A DNA stretch of 64,000 nt. Source: Gracilibacillus caseinilyticus (GTDB taxonomy: Bacteria; Bacillota; Bacilli; Bacillales; Amphibacillaceae). Positions 8,713-18,194 of the stretch are shown in pieces. The stretch is taken from NCBI RefSeq assembly GCF_022919115.1, contig NZ_CP095072.1:3720001-3784000 (forward strand), written 5' to 3'. The position numbers and the translations under genes were made by a program. Within the stretch, counting starts at the first letter, position 1; each line of letters starts with the position of its first letter. The notes beneath the pieces were generated by a model, which worked only from the letters and a program-made list of their open reading frames with translations, made no database searches and was not told the DNA's origin.

Positions 8713-9500
8713 ATAATACGGATTATGTCAAAAAGCGTTGTGGTAAATTTTGAAATGATTCATGTGCTGGAATACCGCTCCGGCCAACCACTTCACGTCC
8801 TGCGGGCACGGCTGAAGATCCACTTAGTCTGTGCCTGTGTCTGCAAGTATCGCTTTGAAGCGTGCTACCTTGGCACAAGGCAGAAGCTGTGCAAGTAGCA
8901 GCCTAGCTGAAGCTGTACCCCTATAGCCGTCAAGTTAAGGTAAGGCTTTTAAAAAGCAAGGTGGATACGTACCGTAATGGGTACAAGTTATGTATGGGGA
9001 GGGGATTTTTTATGAGTTTTGTGAATGATATGAAACCATTTAAAAAGCTATTCCTGAGGTATTGTCGGTTTCGAAACTACAAAATTGGCCCAAGAAACTG
9101 GATTTGTGAAACGCCAGAAGAAACTAAAACCTGATCAAAATCTATATTGGCACGGACAAAGAGAGCATCGGTATTGACACAAGAGTCCTTTTGATATCCT
9201 TGAGTGGTTCTAAATTTGATTCTTTTGGACAGCTTTTGACGTTTACTCTTTCAAACAGTCATAGGGTTGATTCTTATGGACGAAAATCGGAAAAAACCTA
9301 TTAAACTGTCCATAAGAATCGATCCTATGATATGAGCAAACATGTAAGGCGGTTTAAGCACTTTTTAACTTTTTCTTAGCTTGACGGTTATGAGCCATGC
9401 CCACAGGACGCGGAGCATATTTCTGGAGTTTTGCTAAGCAAATACAATATATCAAAATTACCATCTTGTAATACAGTCCACTTTACATAATCCGTATTAT
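8713..9500 (+). repeat. Miniature inverted-repeat element, copy B (with nested insertion)
   Basis: A 788-bp element between the convergent yfkK and rnc. Both termini are canonical: ATAATACGGATTATGTCA at the left, TTTACATAATCCGTATTAT at the right. The left arm is L-type (GTGGTAAATTTTGAAATG, then CCGCTCCGGCCAACCACTTC). The right arm is R-type (ACGCGGAGCATATTTCTGGA, then TTTGCTAAGCAAATACAATA). The interior hairpin region is interrupted by a second, unrelated inverted-repeat element at about 8927-9387. Without that insertion the copy would be about 330 bp, like copies C and E. Confidence 0.85.
8927..9387. mobile_element. Nested decayed insertion sequence, IS4-like
   Basis: The segment is bounded by CCGTCAAGTTAAG (left) and its imperfect inverse CTTAGCTTGACGG (right), suggesting its own terminal repeats. 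Near 9012-9145 on the plus strand a broken reading frame begins MSFVNDMKPFKKLF. After two frame changes it continues LAQETGFVKRQKKLKPDQ, which resembles the N-terminus of IS4-family transposases. The rest of the transposase is gone. Positions 9259-9281 and 9308-9330 form a further 23-bp imperfect hairpin, and the motif TGATTCTT(T/A)TGGAC recurs nearby. No clear target duplication is visible. Assignment to IS4 is from memory of the motif and is tentative. Confidence 0.5.
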
Positions 9501-9514
9501 TTCCTTCTTGGCAT

Positions 9515-9568
9515 AAAAAAATTCTACTATCAATTAGCCCGCAGGCATTTCATTGATAATAGAATTTA
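9515..9568 (-). terminator. Terminator after rnc
   Basis: An imperfect 16-bp stem (AATTCTACTATCAAT with ATTGATAATAGAATT) around a 16-nt loop, followed on the minus strand by a T run. It separates rnc from smc, which are usually co-transcribed. Confidence 0.75.
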
Positions 9569-9588
9569 TGTACTGACGACCGTGGTGC

Positions 9589-10275
9589 TTATTGTGGAAG
9601 TGCATCGAGTGCCTGTTTGGCCGCACGTTGTTCTGCTTCCTTTTTTGTTCTGCCGACACCTTTTCCAGCAGTCTGTCCGTTGATAGTGACAACAGCGAAA
9701 AATTCTCGATCATGTGCAGGTCCTTTTTCATCAATAATGCAATACTCCACTAATCTATTTTTATGCTGCTGTACGGTTTCTTGCAACTGACTTTTGTAAT
9801 CCATCGTATGAGAAAAAACACCGGTTGTAATTTCAGGGTAGACATATTTCTTTAAAAAATTAATTACTTGATCGTACCCTTGATCTAAGTATAAAGCACC
9901 TATAAATGCTTCAAAAACATCTGCCAAAAGGGCTGGACGGTTACGACCACCTGTCATTTCTTCCCCTTTACCTAAGAGTATGTATTTACTAAAATCTAAT
10001 GTTTCCGCAAATGTGACGAGCGCTGGCTCACAAACAATGGATGCCCGAAGCTTCGTCAAATCCCCTTCAGCAAAATGGTCGAATTCTCGGTAAAGGTATT
10101 GAGAAACACCTAACTCTAATACCGCATCTCCCAAAAATTCTAATCTTTCATTATCTAGCAGATTCTTTTTCCGGTGCTCATTCACATAAGATGAATGAGT
10201 AAAAGCTTGTCTTAATAGTTTTTCATCTTTAAACCAAATATTCAGTTCTTTCTGAAGCAATTTCAAATCTGACAC
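9589..10275 (-). CDS. rnc: Ribonuclease III
   Basis: Double-strand-specific endoribonuclease that matures rRNA, scRNA and other structured RNAs. The catalytic domain carries the signature [14 protein letters not shown] with the metal-binding Glu and Asp, near residue 45. The C-terminal double-stranded RNA-binding domain covers the last 75 residues and ends [20 protein letters not shown] prefer the GTG at 10275 (228 residues), because AGGTGA lies six bases upstream. A GTG three codons earlier would overlap that site. It has its own promoter and terminator here and is not joined to smc. Confidence 0.95.
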   Translation of the reverse strand: MSDLKLLQKELNIWFKDEKLLRQAFTHSSYVNEHRKKNLLDNERLEFLGDAVLELGVSQYLYREFDHFAEGDLTKLRASIVCEPALVTFAETLDFSKYILLGKGEEMTGGRNRPALLADVFEAFIGALYLDQGYDQVINFLKKYVYPEITTGVFSHTMDYKSQLQETVQQHKNRLVEYCIIDEKGPAHDREFFAVVTINGQTAGKGVGRTKKEAEQRAAKQALDALPQ

Positions 10276-10313
10276 TTTCTTCACCTACCAACATGATTTC
10301 AATCATTGACACT

Positions 10314-10342
10314 ATTATAAAGGAAATATGGCGATACGCCAA
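10314..10342 (-). promoter_or_regulatory. Promoter of rnc
   Basis: TTGGCG (10337-10342), 17 bp, TATAAT (10314-10319) on the minus strand, about 40 bp before the rnc start. The -35 is one arm of a small GGCGTATCGCC palindrome. Confidence 0.6.
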
Positions 10343-10479
10343 CCTTTTCTGTAAAGGTTTCCCACTAACGTAAACCCGGCGATTGCCAATCTTTGAGTCG
10401 ACAGCAGAAGTGTATGTTCTCTTTCTCGTGATTTTCTGTGTCGAGTTACTCCGCTGTTGATTACTTATATTCCTGGTAA

Positions 10480-10520
10480 ATAAATACTAAGAAAGTCTTA
10501 CATGGGTAAGACTTTCTTAG
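10480..10520 (-). terminator. Terminator of the fapR-acpP operon
   Basis: A perfect 14-bp stem CTAAGAAAGTCTTA / TAAGACTTTCTTAG (10487-10520) with a 6-nt loop, followed by an AT-rich stretch on the minus strand. It lies 11 bp beyond the acpP stop. The 200 bp between here and rnc otherwise hold only the rnc promoter. Confidence 0.8.
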
Positions 10521-10530
10521 AGGTTACAAA

Positions 10531-10764
10531 TTATTGGTTGCTGTCTATGTATTTTACAGCATCACCTACTGTAGCGATTTTTTCTGCATCTTCATCAGCA
10601 ATTTCCATGTCAAACTCGTCTTCTAATTCCATCACTAGTTCCACTACATCTAAAGAATCTGCTTCTAAATCATCTTTAAAAGACGCTTCTAGTGTTACTT
10701 TCTCTTCGTCGACGTCAAGACGGTCAACAACGATTTGCTTTACTTTTTCAAAAGTCTCGGACAT
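10531..10764 (-). CDS. acpP: Acyl carrier protein
   Basis: Carrier of growing acyl chains in type II fatty acid synthesis. It is 77 residues, strongly acidic, with the phosphopantetheine attachment motif ADSLDVVE; the modified residue is Ser37. The ATG at 10764 follows AGGAGG by 8 nt. A GTG three codons upstream sits inside that Shine-Dalgarno sequence and is unlikely. It is the last gene of fapR-plsX-fabD-fabG-acpP, 36 bp after fabG, and is followed by a strong terminator. Confidence 0.98.
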   Translation of the reverse strand: MSETFEKVKQIVVDRLDVDEEKVTLEASFKDDLEADSLDVVELVMELEDEFDMEIADEDAEKIATVGDAVKYIDSNQ

Positions 10765-10800
10765 TCTCGTCACCTCCTTTCAAAGGTCAAGTTCATTTTA

Positions 10801-11544
10801 TTACATGATCATACCACCATCAACCTGAATGGTTTGACCTGTAATATAGCTGGATTGTTCAGAAGCCAAAAACAGGGCTACTTTAGCTACGTCTTCCGCT
10901 TTACCTAATTTGTTTAGAGGAATTAGAGAAAGCATTTGTTCTTTCTGTTCTTCCGTTAATTTGTCCGTCATGTCTGTTGCAATAAAACCAGGAGCAATGG
11001 CATTGACTAATATATTACGAGCAGCAAATTCTTTCGCTGTCGACTTAGTTAGTCCAATGACACCAGCTTTTGCCGAAACATAATTGGCCTGTCCTGGATT
11101 ACCGCTGATTCCAACTACAGAAGATACATTGATAATCCGACCTTGTCGCTGCCTCATCATTTGACGAGATACCGCCTTAGTAGTTAAGAAGACACCTTTG
11201 AGATTAATATCAATAACATCTTCAAAATCCGCTTCACTCATCCGCATTAACAAATTATCTTTGGTAATGCCTGCATTATTCACAAGAATATCAAGACTTC
11301 CAAAGGTTTGAATCGTCTCTTTCACCATGGCCTTCACATCAGCTTCATCACTGACATTAGCTTGAAGCTTGATCGCTTCTCCGCCATTCGCGACGATCTC
11401 GTCAACCACTGCCTGCGCTCTTTCTTCACTTCCAGAGTAGTTTACCACGACTTTTGCACCGTTACTAGCAAAAGTTAAGGCGATCTCGCGCCCAATTCCA
11501 CGAGAAGCACCTGTAACAAGTGCAACTTGATCAGTTAACATCAT
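10801..11544 (-). CDS. fabG: 3-oxoacyl-ACP reductase FabG
   Basis: NADPH-dependent reductase of beta-ketoacyl-ACP, the first reductive step of chain elongation. At 247 residues it is a classical short-chain dehydrogenase: the TGASRGIG nucleotide loop (11-18), NNAG (89-92), and the catalytic Ser in NVSS (about 142), Tyr155 and Lys159 (YVSAK). The C-terminus ends [12 protein letters not shown] as in most FabG proteins. Two adjacent ATG codons follow AAGGAGG; either may be used. It lies 3 bp from fabD, so translation is likely coupled. Confidence 0.97.
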   Translation of the reverse strand: MMLTDQVALVTGASRGIGREIALTFASNGAKVVVNYSGSEERAQAVVDEIVANGGEAIKLQANVSDEADVKAMVKETIQTFGSLDILVNNAGITKDNLLMRMSEADFEDVIDINLKGVFLTTKAVSRQMMRQRQGRIINVSSVVGISGNPGQANYVSAKAGVIGLTKSTAKEFAARNILVNAIAPGFIATDMTDKLTEEQKEQMLSLIPLNKLGKAEDVAKVALFLASEQSSYITGQTIQVDGGMIM

Positions 11545-11547
11545 TTA

Positions 11548-12492
11548 TTAGTCCTCCTTCATCCACTCGATAAATGTTTGCAAGGAAGCATCATCCTGTA
11601 CAGCAAAGGTAGTCATTCTCCGATTCACTTTCTTTACCAGTCCCGTTAGTACTTTACCACTACCTACCTCAACAATTGCATCAAGTGATTCATCCAGCAA
11701 CTGTTCAATTATTTCTTCAAATCTTACAGGTGAATATAACTGTTCTACCAGCAGCTGCTTGATTTGTTCTTGATTGGTTACTTTGTCTGCTGTCACATTT
11801 GCGTAGACAGGAATTCTCGTATCTGACCAATTCACGTTCTGAACAAGATCACTAAACTGCTTTGCTGCAGGTTTCATTAGACTGGAATGGAACGGACCAC
11901 TCACAGCAAGTGGTAATACTCGCTTGGCCCCTGCTTCTTTCACCTGATCCACCGCAACATCAACAGCCTTCTGTGAGCCGGAAACTACAATTTGTCCCGG
12001 ACAATTGATGTTTGCTATTTCTATCACTTCATCTGTTTCTTCATGAATGTGATCTAATGCTTCTTGCAGAGTTGACTTATCGAGGCCCAGTACTGCTGCC
12101 ATCGCACCTTTTCCTGCTGGATAAGCATTCTCCATTAATTTTCCACGTTGATGTACTAATTCGACCGCATCTGTTACTGGCAAGGCATTTGCTGCTACAA
12201 GTGCACTGTATTCACCTAAACTATGACCACCAGTTACAGCAGGGACAATACCGTGTTCGTTTAATAATTGAGTTAGCGCAGCACTTACTAGTAATAGCGC
12301 TGGCTGCGTATTTTCAGTTTTCGTTAAGTTTTCCTTTGGACCATTAAACATAATGTTGGTCAGATCATAACCTAATACTTCATTTGCCTGATCAAACAAT
12401 TCTCTAACCTGTTCATAGTTGTCGTATAAGTCCTGTCCCATGCCTACTGCTTGAGACCCTTGACCTGGATAAATAAATGCTACTTTTTTCAC
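11548..12492 (-). CDS. fabD: Malonyl-CoA:ACP transacylase FabD
   Basis: Transfers malonyl from CoA to ACP to supply elongation. At 314 residues it shows FIYPGQGSQAVGMG at the start and the nucleophile elbow GHSLGEY with Ser91. The catalytic His lies in GPFHSSLM near residue 200. It sits between plsX and fabG with 3-bp gaps on both sides, the usual FapR regulon order. Confidence 0.97.
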   Translation of the reverse strand: MKKVAFIYPGQGSQAVGMGQDLYDNYEQVRELFDQANEVLGYDLTNIMFNGPKENLTKTENTQPALLLVSAALTQLLNEHGIVPAVTGGHSLGEYSALVAANALPVTDAVELVHQRGKLMENAYPAGKGAMAAVLGLDKSTLQEALDHIHEETDEVIEIANINCPGQIVVSGSQKAVDVAVDQVKEAGAKRVLPLAVSGPFHSSLMKPAAKQFSDLVQNVNWSDTRIPVYANVTADKVTNQEQIKQLLVEQLYSPVRFEEIIEQLLDESLDAIVEVGSGKVLTGLVKKVNRRMTTFAVQDDASLQTFIEWMKED

Positions 12493-12495
12493 GAC

Positions 12496-13500
12496 CTATT
12501 CCTCCTCATTATTCGCCTGAAGCTGTTGAACTTCAGCTTCGATTTTCGTGATGACTTCTTTCTCCACTATCTGGACAGTCTGTTGAATCGCACTAAAAAT
12601 CGCTTGTTGGTTGGAAGAACCGTGCGCTTTTACAACTGGTGCTGCTAGACCGAACAACGCAGCTCCACCGTATTCGGAATAATCAAGTTTGCTCTTTATC
12701 CCCTTCATATCATTCTTAGCAAGAAGTGCTGCAAGTTTGGTTTTAGTATTTGTCGTAAAAACTTCTTTGATCATAGAAAACATCGTCAAAGCAGTTCCCT
12801 CAACAGTTTTCAACGCGATATTACCACTAAAACCATCAGTGACCACGACATCTGCAACACCATTCAATAAATCACGAGCTTCCACATTTCCGACAAACTG
12901 AATAGGCAAATCCTGCATTAAATCAAATGCTTTCTTTGTCAGGTCATTTCCTTTGCCTTTTTCTGTCCCGACATTTAGAAGTCCTACACGAGGTTTTTCA
13001 ACTTGTCGTACTTTCTCCATATAGATGGATCCCATTAACGCATATTGCTGAAGATGCTGTGGCTTGGCATCGACATTCGCGCCGACATCAAGCAGTAAAA
13101 AGCCGTCTCCATCTACTGTCGGAAGCGTTGGACTTAATGCAGGTCGATCAATCCCTTTAATACGACCAACTATAAACAATCCGGCACTCATTAGTGCACC
13201 AGTGTTACCGGCTGATATACAAGCGTCAGCTCGACCAGTTTTGACTTCGTTTGCCATTAACACCATGGAGGCATTTTTTTTGCGACGAACTGCTTTTACT
13301 GGTTCATCTTCACTTGTTATTTTTTCTGTGGTATGTATGATGTCAACTCGGTTGTTACTTTTCAGATAGGGTTTCATTGCATTTTCATCACCTATTAGTG
13401 TTAAATGAAGCTGATCAAAATGTTCGATGGCTTTCATCGCACCAAGAACGATTTCCTTCGGTGCATGGTCACCACCCATCGCATCTATTGCAATTCTCAT
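12496..13500 (-). CDS. plsX: Phosphate acyltransferase PlsX
   Basis: Makes acyl-phosphate from acyl-ACP, which PlsY uses to acylate glycerol-3-phosphate in phospholipid synthesis. At 334 residues it begins [18 protein letters not shown], the family hallmark, with [10 protein letters not shown] and VVTDGFSGN further in. It overlaps the fapR end by 4 bp, so the regulator and this enzyme are translationally coupled. Confidence 0.97.
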   Translation of the reverse strand: MRIAIDAMGGDHAPKEIVLGAMKAIEHFDQLHLTLIGDENAMKPYLKSNNRVDIIHTTEKITSEDEPVKAVRRKKNASMVLMANEVKTGRADACISAGNTGALMSAGLFIVGRIKGIDRPALSPTLPTVDGDGFLLLDVGANVDAKPQHLQQYALMGSIYMEKVRQVEKPRVGLLNVGTEKGKGNDLTKKAFDLMQDLPIQFVGNVEARDLLNGVADVVVTDGFSGNIALKTVEGTALTMFSMIKEVFTTNTKTKLAALLAKNDMKGIKSKLDYSEYGGAALFGLAAPVVKAHGSSNQQAIFSAIQQTVQIVEKEVITKIEAEVQQLQANNEEE

Positions 13501-14078
13501 GATTGTTCCCCTTCCTTATTGTCATTCGAACGAAACATTTCAAAGAGTCCCGTAAAGACTGTTTCATTATCAACATAACTTTGGATTTCAACAGCAGTAC
13601 GGTTGGAAGACGTTACTTCTATCACTCTTGCTTTTGCGATCACTCTCTCACCTTGCACCACTTGTCGGGTGAATTTAATATCAGCATTTGCTGTCAATGC
13701 TAATTCATCATTGATGACAGCAACCGCAAGTGAATTAGCCTGAGCAAACAAATGGTGGCCTCGGGCAATTTTATTTCGTGAAAAAACATGTTCTGCTGTT
13801 ATATCCAGAATAGAAATAGCTCGGTTATCTAACTCCAGATCTATAATTTCACCGATCACTTCATCAATCGGCAAAGCTTTCACTGTTTCATTCCAATTAT
13901 TCGTTGCGACTGATTTAATTCGTTCTCTCAGCTCAGGTATATTTAGTTCCATTCGATCCAGCCGTATGGTCTGGATACTGACCTCAAACATTTTCGCTAA
14001 CGCTTCATCGGTAATAAACGGTTTTTCTTCAATCGTATCCTTTAGCAATAATTGCCGTTCTTTTTTGTTCCGTTTCAT
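13497..14078 (-). CDS. fapR: Malonyl-CoA-responsive repressor FapR
   Basis: Repressor of fatty acid and phospholipid genes that is released from DNA by malonyl-CoA. From the ATG at 14078 (GGTGGAG just upstream) it is 193 residues and begins MKRNKKERQ, as in B. subtilis. An upstream in-frame ATG (14105) would add nine unconserved residues and has a poorer ribosome site. Residues 1-60 form the DeoR-like helix-turn-helix ([23 protein letters not shown]). The rest is a hot-dog fold carrying [16 protein letters not shown]. Its own operator overlaps the transcription start, giving autoregulation. Confidence 0.96.
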   Translation of the reverse strand: MKRNKKERQLLLKDTIEEKPFITDEALAKMFEVSIQTIRLDRMELNIPELRERIKSVATNNWNETVKALPIDEVIGEIIDLELDNRAISILDITAEHVFSRNKIARGHHLFAQANSLAVAVINDELALTANADIKFTRQVVQGERVIAKARVIEVTSSNRTAVEIQSYVDNETVFTGLFEMFRSNDNKEGEQS

Positions 14079-14123
14079 GTACTCCACCGTCCATTTACAT
14101 GTCATCCGCTTTTTTACAAAGAT

Positions 14124-14173
14124 TTATGACTAGGTACTAATAGTAATATATAATACCATCGTCATTTATGCAA
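14124..14173 (-). promoter_or_regulatory. FapR operator and fapR operon promoter
   Basis: On the minus strand TTGCAT (14168-14173), 17 bp and TATATT (14145-14150) form a sigma-A promoter; its -35 overlaps the recG stop region. The expected start point falls inside TTAGTACCTAGTCATAA (14124-14140), a near match to the known FapR box. Binding there would block initiation until malonyl-CoA accumulates. The box is 46 bp upstream of the fapR ATG. Confidence 0.88.
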
Positions 14174-16199
14174 GTGTCTGCTTATCTAAATCTAATTCTT
14201 TCTGCAAATAATTGAATAAATCCTGATAATCAGGATCCTTCCAAAATTGATGTTCTACCAGCTCGATTGCATCTGTACGAGCTGTTTCCAATGCACGGTA
14301 ATCGTGAACAAGATCCGCTAATTTAAACTCAGGAAGACCACTCTGTTTCACACCAAAAAGATCACCGGGACCTCTTAACTCAAGATCTCGTTCAGCCAAT
14401 TCGAACCCATCTGTTGTTTCCGTCATGATCCTCATCCGTTCTTTTCCTGTTTCACCTTTAGGATCAGCTACTAATATACAGTAACTCTGTTTATCCCCTC
14501 TACCAACACGCCCCCTCAGCTGATGGAGCTGTGACAGACCGAAACGATCGGCATCCTGAATCATCATGACCGTGGCATTTGGCACATTAACACCTACTTC
14601 TACGACAGTAGTAGAAACTAAAATTTGTACATTGTTAGAAGCGAAATCAAGCATTACTTGTTCTTTTTCTTCTGTAGATAATCTACCGTGCATTAATCCA
14701 ACTGTTGCCTTTCCTTGAAGCACTTCCTGTAATTGAGCAAAAAGGTCTAAAGCATTTTGGATATCTAATTTATCCGACTCCTCAATTAATGGACAAATAA
14801 TATAAGCTTGCGAACCTTTTTTTATTTCTTTATAGATAAAATTCACGGTTCGTTCAAACATATTTTGTTTTACCCAATATGTTTCAACTGGTTTTCTCCC
14901 CTTGGGCATTTCATCAATTTTGGATACATCCATATCACCGAATGCAGTAATGGATAACGTTCGGGGAATCGGTGTAGCGGTCATATACAGCATATCAGCG
15001 AGAATACCTTTTTCCCTTAACGTATTGCGCTGATGAACACCAAATCGATGCTGTTCATCTATGATGACATAAGCCAAATCACGAAAATGCACATCATCTT
15101 GAATCAGAGCATGAGTACCGATCACCACCTGACAACTTCCATCCTCTACCTCAGACAGAATCTGTTGTCTTTTCTTACCTTTGATTGATCCGGTCAATCG
15201 ATGGATCGTCACTTCCTTCGGTAATAATTCTTTCAGTGATGCTTCATGCTGTTCAGCAAGAATTTCTGTTGGTACCATAAAGGCGACTTGCTTACCGGCA
15301 GTCACTGTCCCATACAGACTGATTACTGCTACGGCTGTCTTCCCTGAACCTACATCTCCTTGCAGCAACCGATTCATGCGGTATGGGGAATGCAAATCCT
15401 GAAAAATATCAGTAAGTGATTTTTTTTGAGCTTCCGTAAGGGTAAAGGGAAACTGCTGTATTAATTGTTTTACTTGCTCCATGTTAATGACTTGCGCATT
15501 TCCTTCTGTGGCTTCGCGATTCCGTTTTCGATAAAGTTGCATTTTGATTTGAAATAACAATAATTCTTCATAGATAAAACGTCGTTTCGCATGCTTAAGC
15601 TGCTGAAATGAACTTGGAAAATGCATTTCTGAAAAGCCGGTGACTCGATCTGGCAGCTTGTACTTTGTTAAAAATGGGGCTGGCATAAACTCGCTGATTT
15701 CTTCTTGATAATCTTGTATTGTTTGCTTGATTATTTTTTGAAATTGCGCATTTTTTATGTCACCTTTTGAAGAATATATCGGAGAGATCGGATTATCGGC
15801 ATTCATACTGCCTTTCTTATACTGATCAATGGTTATTTGCAACCGGTGCTGATCCCATTTTCCATTGACAGAGATCGTATCGCCAGCTACAAAGTGTTTT
15901 TTGGCAAATGGCCTATTGAACATAACACCTTTGACGACCGCGCCATCGACCCGAATATTGACTGTCAGACGAGATTTTTTTCGACCATAAAACGTGACCA
16001 TTGGCTCCTGCAATACTTCTCCTACTATCGTCACTTTTTCATTATGGATCAATTCATGGAGCGGTTTCTGTTCATAATGGTCATAACGGTTAGGGAAATA
16101 ATACAAAAGGTCTTCTACTGTATGAATATTTATCTGTTCCAATGTTTCGGCCAATTTTGGTCCAACACCTTTTATTTGTTCCACGGATAGTTGATTCAT
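14166..16199 (-). CDS. recG: ATP-dependent DNA helicase RecG
   Basis: Remodels stalled replication forks and branched recombination intermediates. From the ATG at 16199 it is 677 residues; a GTG five codons upstream is an alternative. The N-terminal wedge/OB domain (about 1-200) begins MNQLSVEQIKGVGPKLAETL. The helicase core has LLQGDVGSGKTAVA (Walker A) and IDEQHRFG (DExH box). Motif VI appears as QLRGRVGRG, and the C-terminal TRG region contains GDLFGVKQSG. It lies immediately upstream of the fapR promoter. Confidence 0.96.
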   Translation of the reverse strand: MNQLSVEQIKGVGPKLAETLEQINIHTVEDLLYYFPNRYDHYEQKPLHELIHNEKVTIVGEVLQEPMVTFYGRKKSRLTVNIRVDGAVVKGVMFNRPFAKKHFVAGDTISVNGKWDQHRLQITIDQYKKGSMNADNPISPIYSSKGDIKNAQFQKIIKQTIQDYQEEISEFMPAPFLTKYKLPDRVTGFSEMHFPSSFQQLKHAKRRFIYEELLLFQIKMQLYRKRNREATEGNAQVINMEQVKQLIQQFPFTLTEAQKKSLTDIFQDLHSPYRMNRLLQGDVGSGKTAVAVISLYGTVTAGKQVAFMVPTEILAEQHEASLKELLPKEVTIHRLTGSIKGKKRQQILSEVEDGSCQVVIGTHALIQDDVHFRDLAYVIIDEQHRFGVHQRNTLREKGILADMLYMTATPIPRTLSITAFGDMDVSKIDEMPKGRKPVETYWVKQNMFERTVNFIYKEIKKGSQAYIICPLIEESDKLDIQNALDLFAQLQEVLQGKATVGLMHGRLSTEEKEQVMLDFASNNVQILVSTTVVEVGVNVPNATVMMIQDADRFGLSQLHQLRGRVGRGDKQSYCILVADPKGETGKERMRIMTETTDGFELAERDLELRGPGDLFGVKQSGLPEFKLADLVHDYRALETARTDAIELVEHQFWKDPDYQDLFNYLQKELDLDKQTLA

Positions 16200-16265
16200 G
16201 GTATTCACTCTCACTTACTTCAACATAATTTAGATAGATATCTTTCATCTTTAAATAAATAAAAA

Positions 16266-16452
16266 TGGCTGTCCAAAAGGTTCCATGCTGTACTGTCAAC
16301 ACTGCTTGCTCCTACAATGGAGCATGTCTACTAACTTTTCCTCAAAAAAGCAAGTGTTCAGTAGCTTCTCTGCTTATGGAGAAAGAAGCGACTGACAATC
16401 GATTTGTGTTTATGCCAGCATTCAATTGCCTAAAACCTTCTAAGACAGCCTG
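16266..16452. repeat. Imperfect long inverted repeat between recG and fakA
   Basis: GGCTGTCCAAAAGGTT (about 16266) and AAACCTTCTAAGACAGCC (about 16433) are imperfect inverses enclosing about 150 bp with further pairing (AACACTGCTTGCT with AGCAAGTGTT). On the minus strand, after fakA, the outer arm is followed by ATTTTTATTT, so it may serve as an elaborate terminator. It is unrelated in sequence to the A-G repeat family. No coding content is convincing. Confidence 0.45.
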
Positions 16453-16460
16453 AATTCTAT

Positions 16461-18128
16461 TTACTCTACCGAAAAAATATAAGAATAAATTGGTTGGTCC
16501 CCTTGATGTACCTCAATCTCTACATCTTCAAATTCAGCTTCAATAAATGCGATGATTGCTTGTGCTTCTTCTTCAGATGACTCTTGGCCACGTATAACGG
16601 TAACAATTTCGTCCTCATCAGGATCAATCAGGTCTGTTAATAATGACTTAATAACGGTTAGCTGATCGGCATTGGTTACTTTAATTTTACCATCTGCAAG
16701 TCCCATATAGTGTCCGTTCTCAATGGTCATTCCGTCGATTTGCGTATCCCTGACTGCATAAGTAATTTGACCTGTCTTCACATGTTTGCTTGCTTCAGCC
16801 ATCGCCTCTTTATTATCTGTTAGAGAGTTCTCCGGGTTATAAGAAAGCATCGCAGCCATACCTTGAGGGATCGTTTTAGTCGGCACCACAGCAACATTTA
16901 CTTCTGCTAATTCTGCTGCTTGTTCCGCTGCCATCACAATATTTTTATTATTAGGTAAAACAATTACATTCTCAGCATTAGCTTCCGTAATTGCATTAGC
17001 TATATCTTGTGTGCTCGGATTCATAGTTTGTCCACCTTGAATGACAACTGTTGCTCCTAAGCTCTTTAATAAATCAGCTAATCCCGTTCCCATCGCAACG
17101 GTTACAACACCAAACGGTTGCTTCACTTTTGGTTTTTCCTGTTGTGGTTCTACTATTTTTGAATGCTGTTCACGCATATTTTCCACTTTTAAACTAATGA
17201 AGCTACCGAAACGTTGCCCCAAATTAAACACATCACCTGGATATTCAGCATGGATATGCACTTTTACGATTTCATCATCTGAAACCACTAATAAGGAATC
17301 GCCATGTTCGCTAAGCTCTTCTCTAAACTTCGCTTCATCATAAGGCTGTTCTTTTAACTTGTCTTCTTCAAAACGCACCATAAATTCCGTGCAATAACCA
17401 AATTCTATGTCATCCGTACTCATGTAATCCTGTGCCAGCTTATGGTGCTCAGCATTGACAAGGTCATCTAAATCCATCGTTTCATCTTGTGACTGCGGGA
17501 CTTCTTCCCCTTTCAATCCAGCCAAAAACCCTTCATAGATAACGACTAAACCCTGTCCTCCACTATCAACTACGCCAACCTCTTTCAGAACGGGTAATAA
17601 GTCAGGAGTTCGTTTCAATGATTTCTTGGCAGCTTGGACTACTTTCTCCAAGAATATTTCGATGTCTTTTTCTTGTTTTGCAATTTCTTTTGCATCATGA
17701 GCTGTATCTTTGGCAACCGTGAGAATTGTACCTTCGACCGGTTTCATTACAGCTTTATAAGCCGTATTTACACCGCTATCAAGAGCCGTCACAAAACTGT
17801 CTATATCTAATTCTTCTTTGCCCTCCAACCCTTTGGCAAAACCTCTGAAAATCTGTGACAAAATTACACCTGAGTTACCTCTAGCTCCCATAAGCAGACC
17901 TTTAGCAAAAGCATTGGCCACCTCTGATACACTATCCTTATTCGCCTTCTTTACTTCAGTCGCTCCAGAAGTTATCGATAAATTCATATTTGTTCCAGTA
18001 TCACCATCAGGTACTGGAAAAACATTCAATGCATCAATCTTATCTGCATTATTTGACAGGTGTGTAGCCCCTGTTATGACCATATTAGCAAATAATGCTG
18101 CGTCAATATTTTTATGCGTCACTTGCAT
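16461..18128 (-). CDS. fakA: Fatty acid kinase catalytic subunit FakA (DAK2 domain)
   Basis: Phosphorylates fatty acids presented by a FakB carrier so they can enter phospholipid synthesis through PlsY. At 555 residues (YloV in B. subtilis) the N-terminal DAK2 kinase domain (1-200) has the nucleotide/metal motif NVFPVPDGDTGTNMN (36-49) and LLMGARGNSGVILSQ. The middle and C-terminal domains (about 230-555) belong to the family and include the conserved VHIHAEYPGDVF region. It follows yloU by 66 bp, as in most Bacillota. The sdaAB-sdaAA genes that separate fakA from recG in B. subtilis are absent. Confidence 0.93.
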   Translation of the reverse strand: MQVTHKNIDAALFANMVITGATHLSNNADKIDALNVFPVPDGDTGTNMNLSITSGATEVKKANKDSVSEVANAFAKGLLMGARGNSGVILSQIFRGFAKGLEGKEELDIDSFVTALDSGVNTAYKAVMKPVEGTILTVAKDTAHDAKEIAKQEKDIEIFLEKVVQAAKKSLKRTPDLLPVLKEVGVVDSGGQGLVVIYEGFLAGLKGEEVPQSQDETMDLDDLVNAEHHKLAQDYMSTDDIEFGYCTEFMVRFEEDKLKEQPYDEAKFREELSEHGDSLLVVSDDEIVKVHIHAEYPGDVFNLGQRFGSFISLKVENMREQHSKIVEPQQEKPKVKQPFGVVTVAMGTGLADLLKSLGATVVIQGGQTMNPSTQDIANAITEANAENVIVLPNNKNIVMAAEQAAELAEVNVAVVPTKTIPQGMAAMLSYNPENSLTDNKEAMAEASKHVKTGQITYAVRDTQIDGMTIENGHYMGLADGKIKVTNADQLTVIKSLLTDLIDPDEDEIVTVIRGQESSEEEAQAIIAFIEAEFEDVEIEVHQGDQPIYSYIFSVE

Positions 18129-18194
18129 GTTCCTCCCTCTGCTCCATTTCCAATATATAATCTACTTAGCAGGAATTGTTCTCACAAAACTTCC

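Noticed and set aside
9001..9140. Intact small gene starting MSFVNDMKPF with a good ribosome site
   Set aside because: It stops after about 40 codons, and the transposase-like sequence continues in other frames, so it is a pseudogene fragment.
16265..16453. Plus-strand frame of 62 codons
   Set aside because: It coincides with the imperfect palindrome and lacks a ribosome site.
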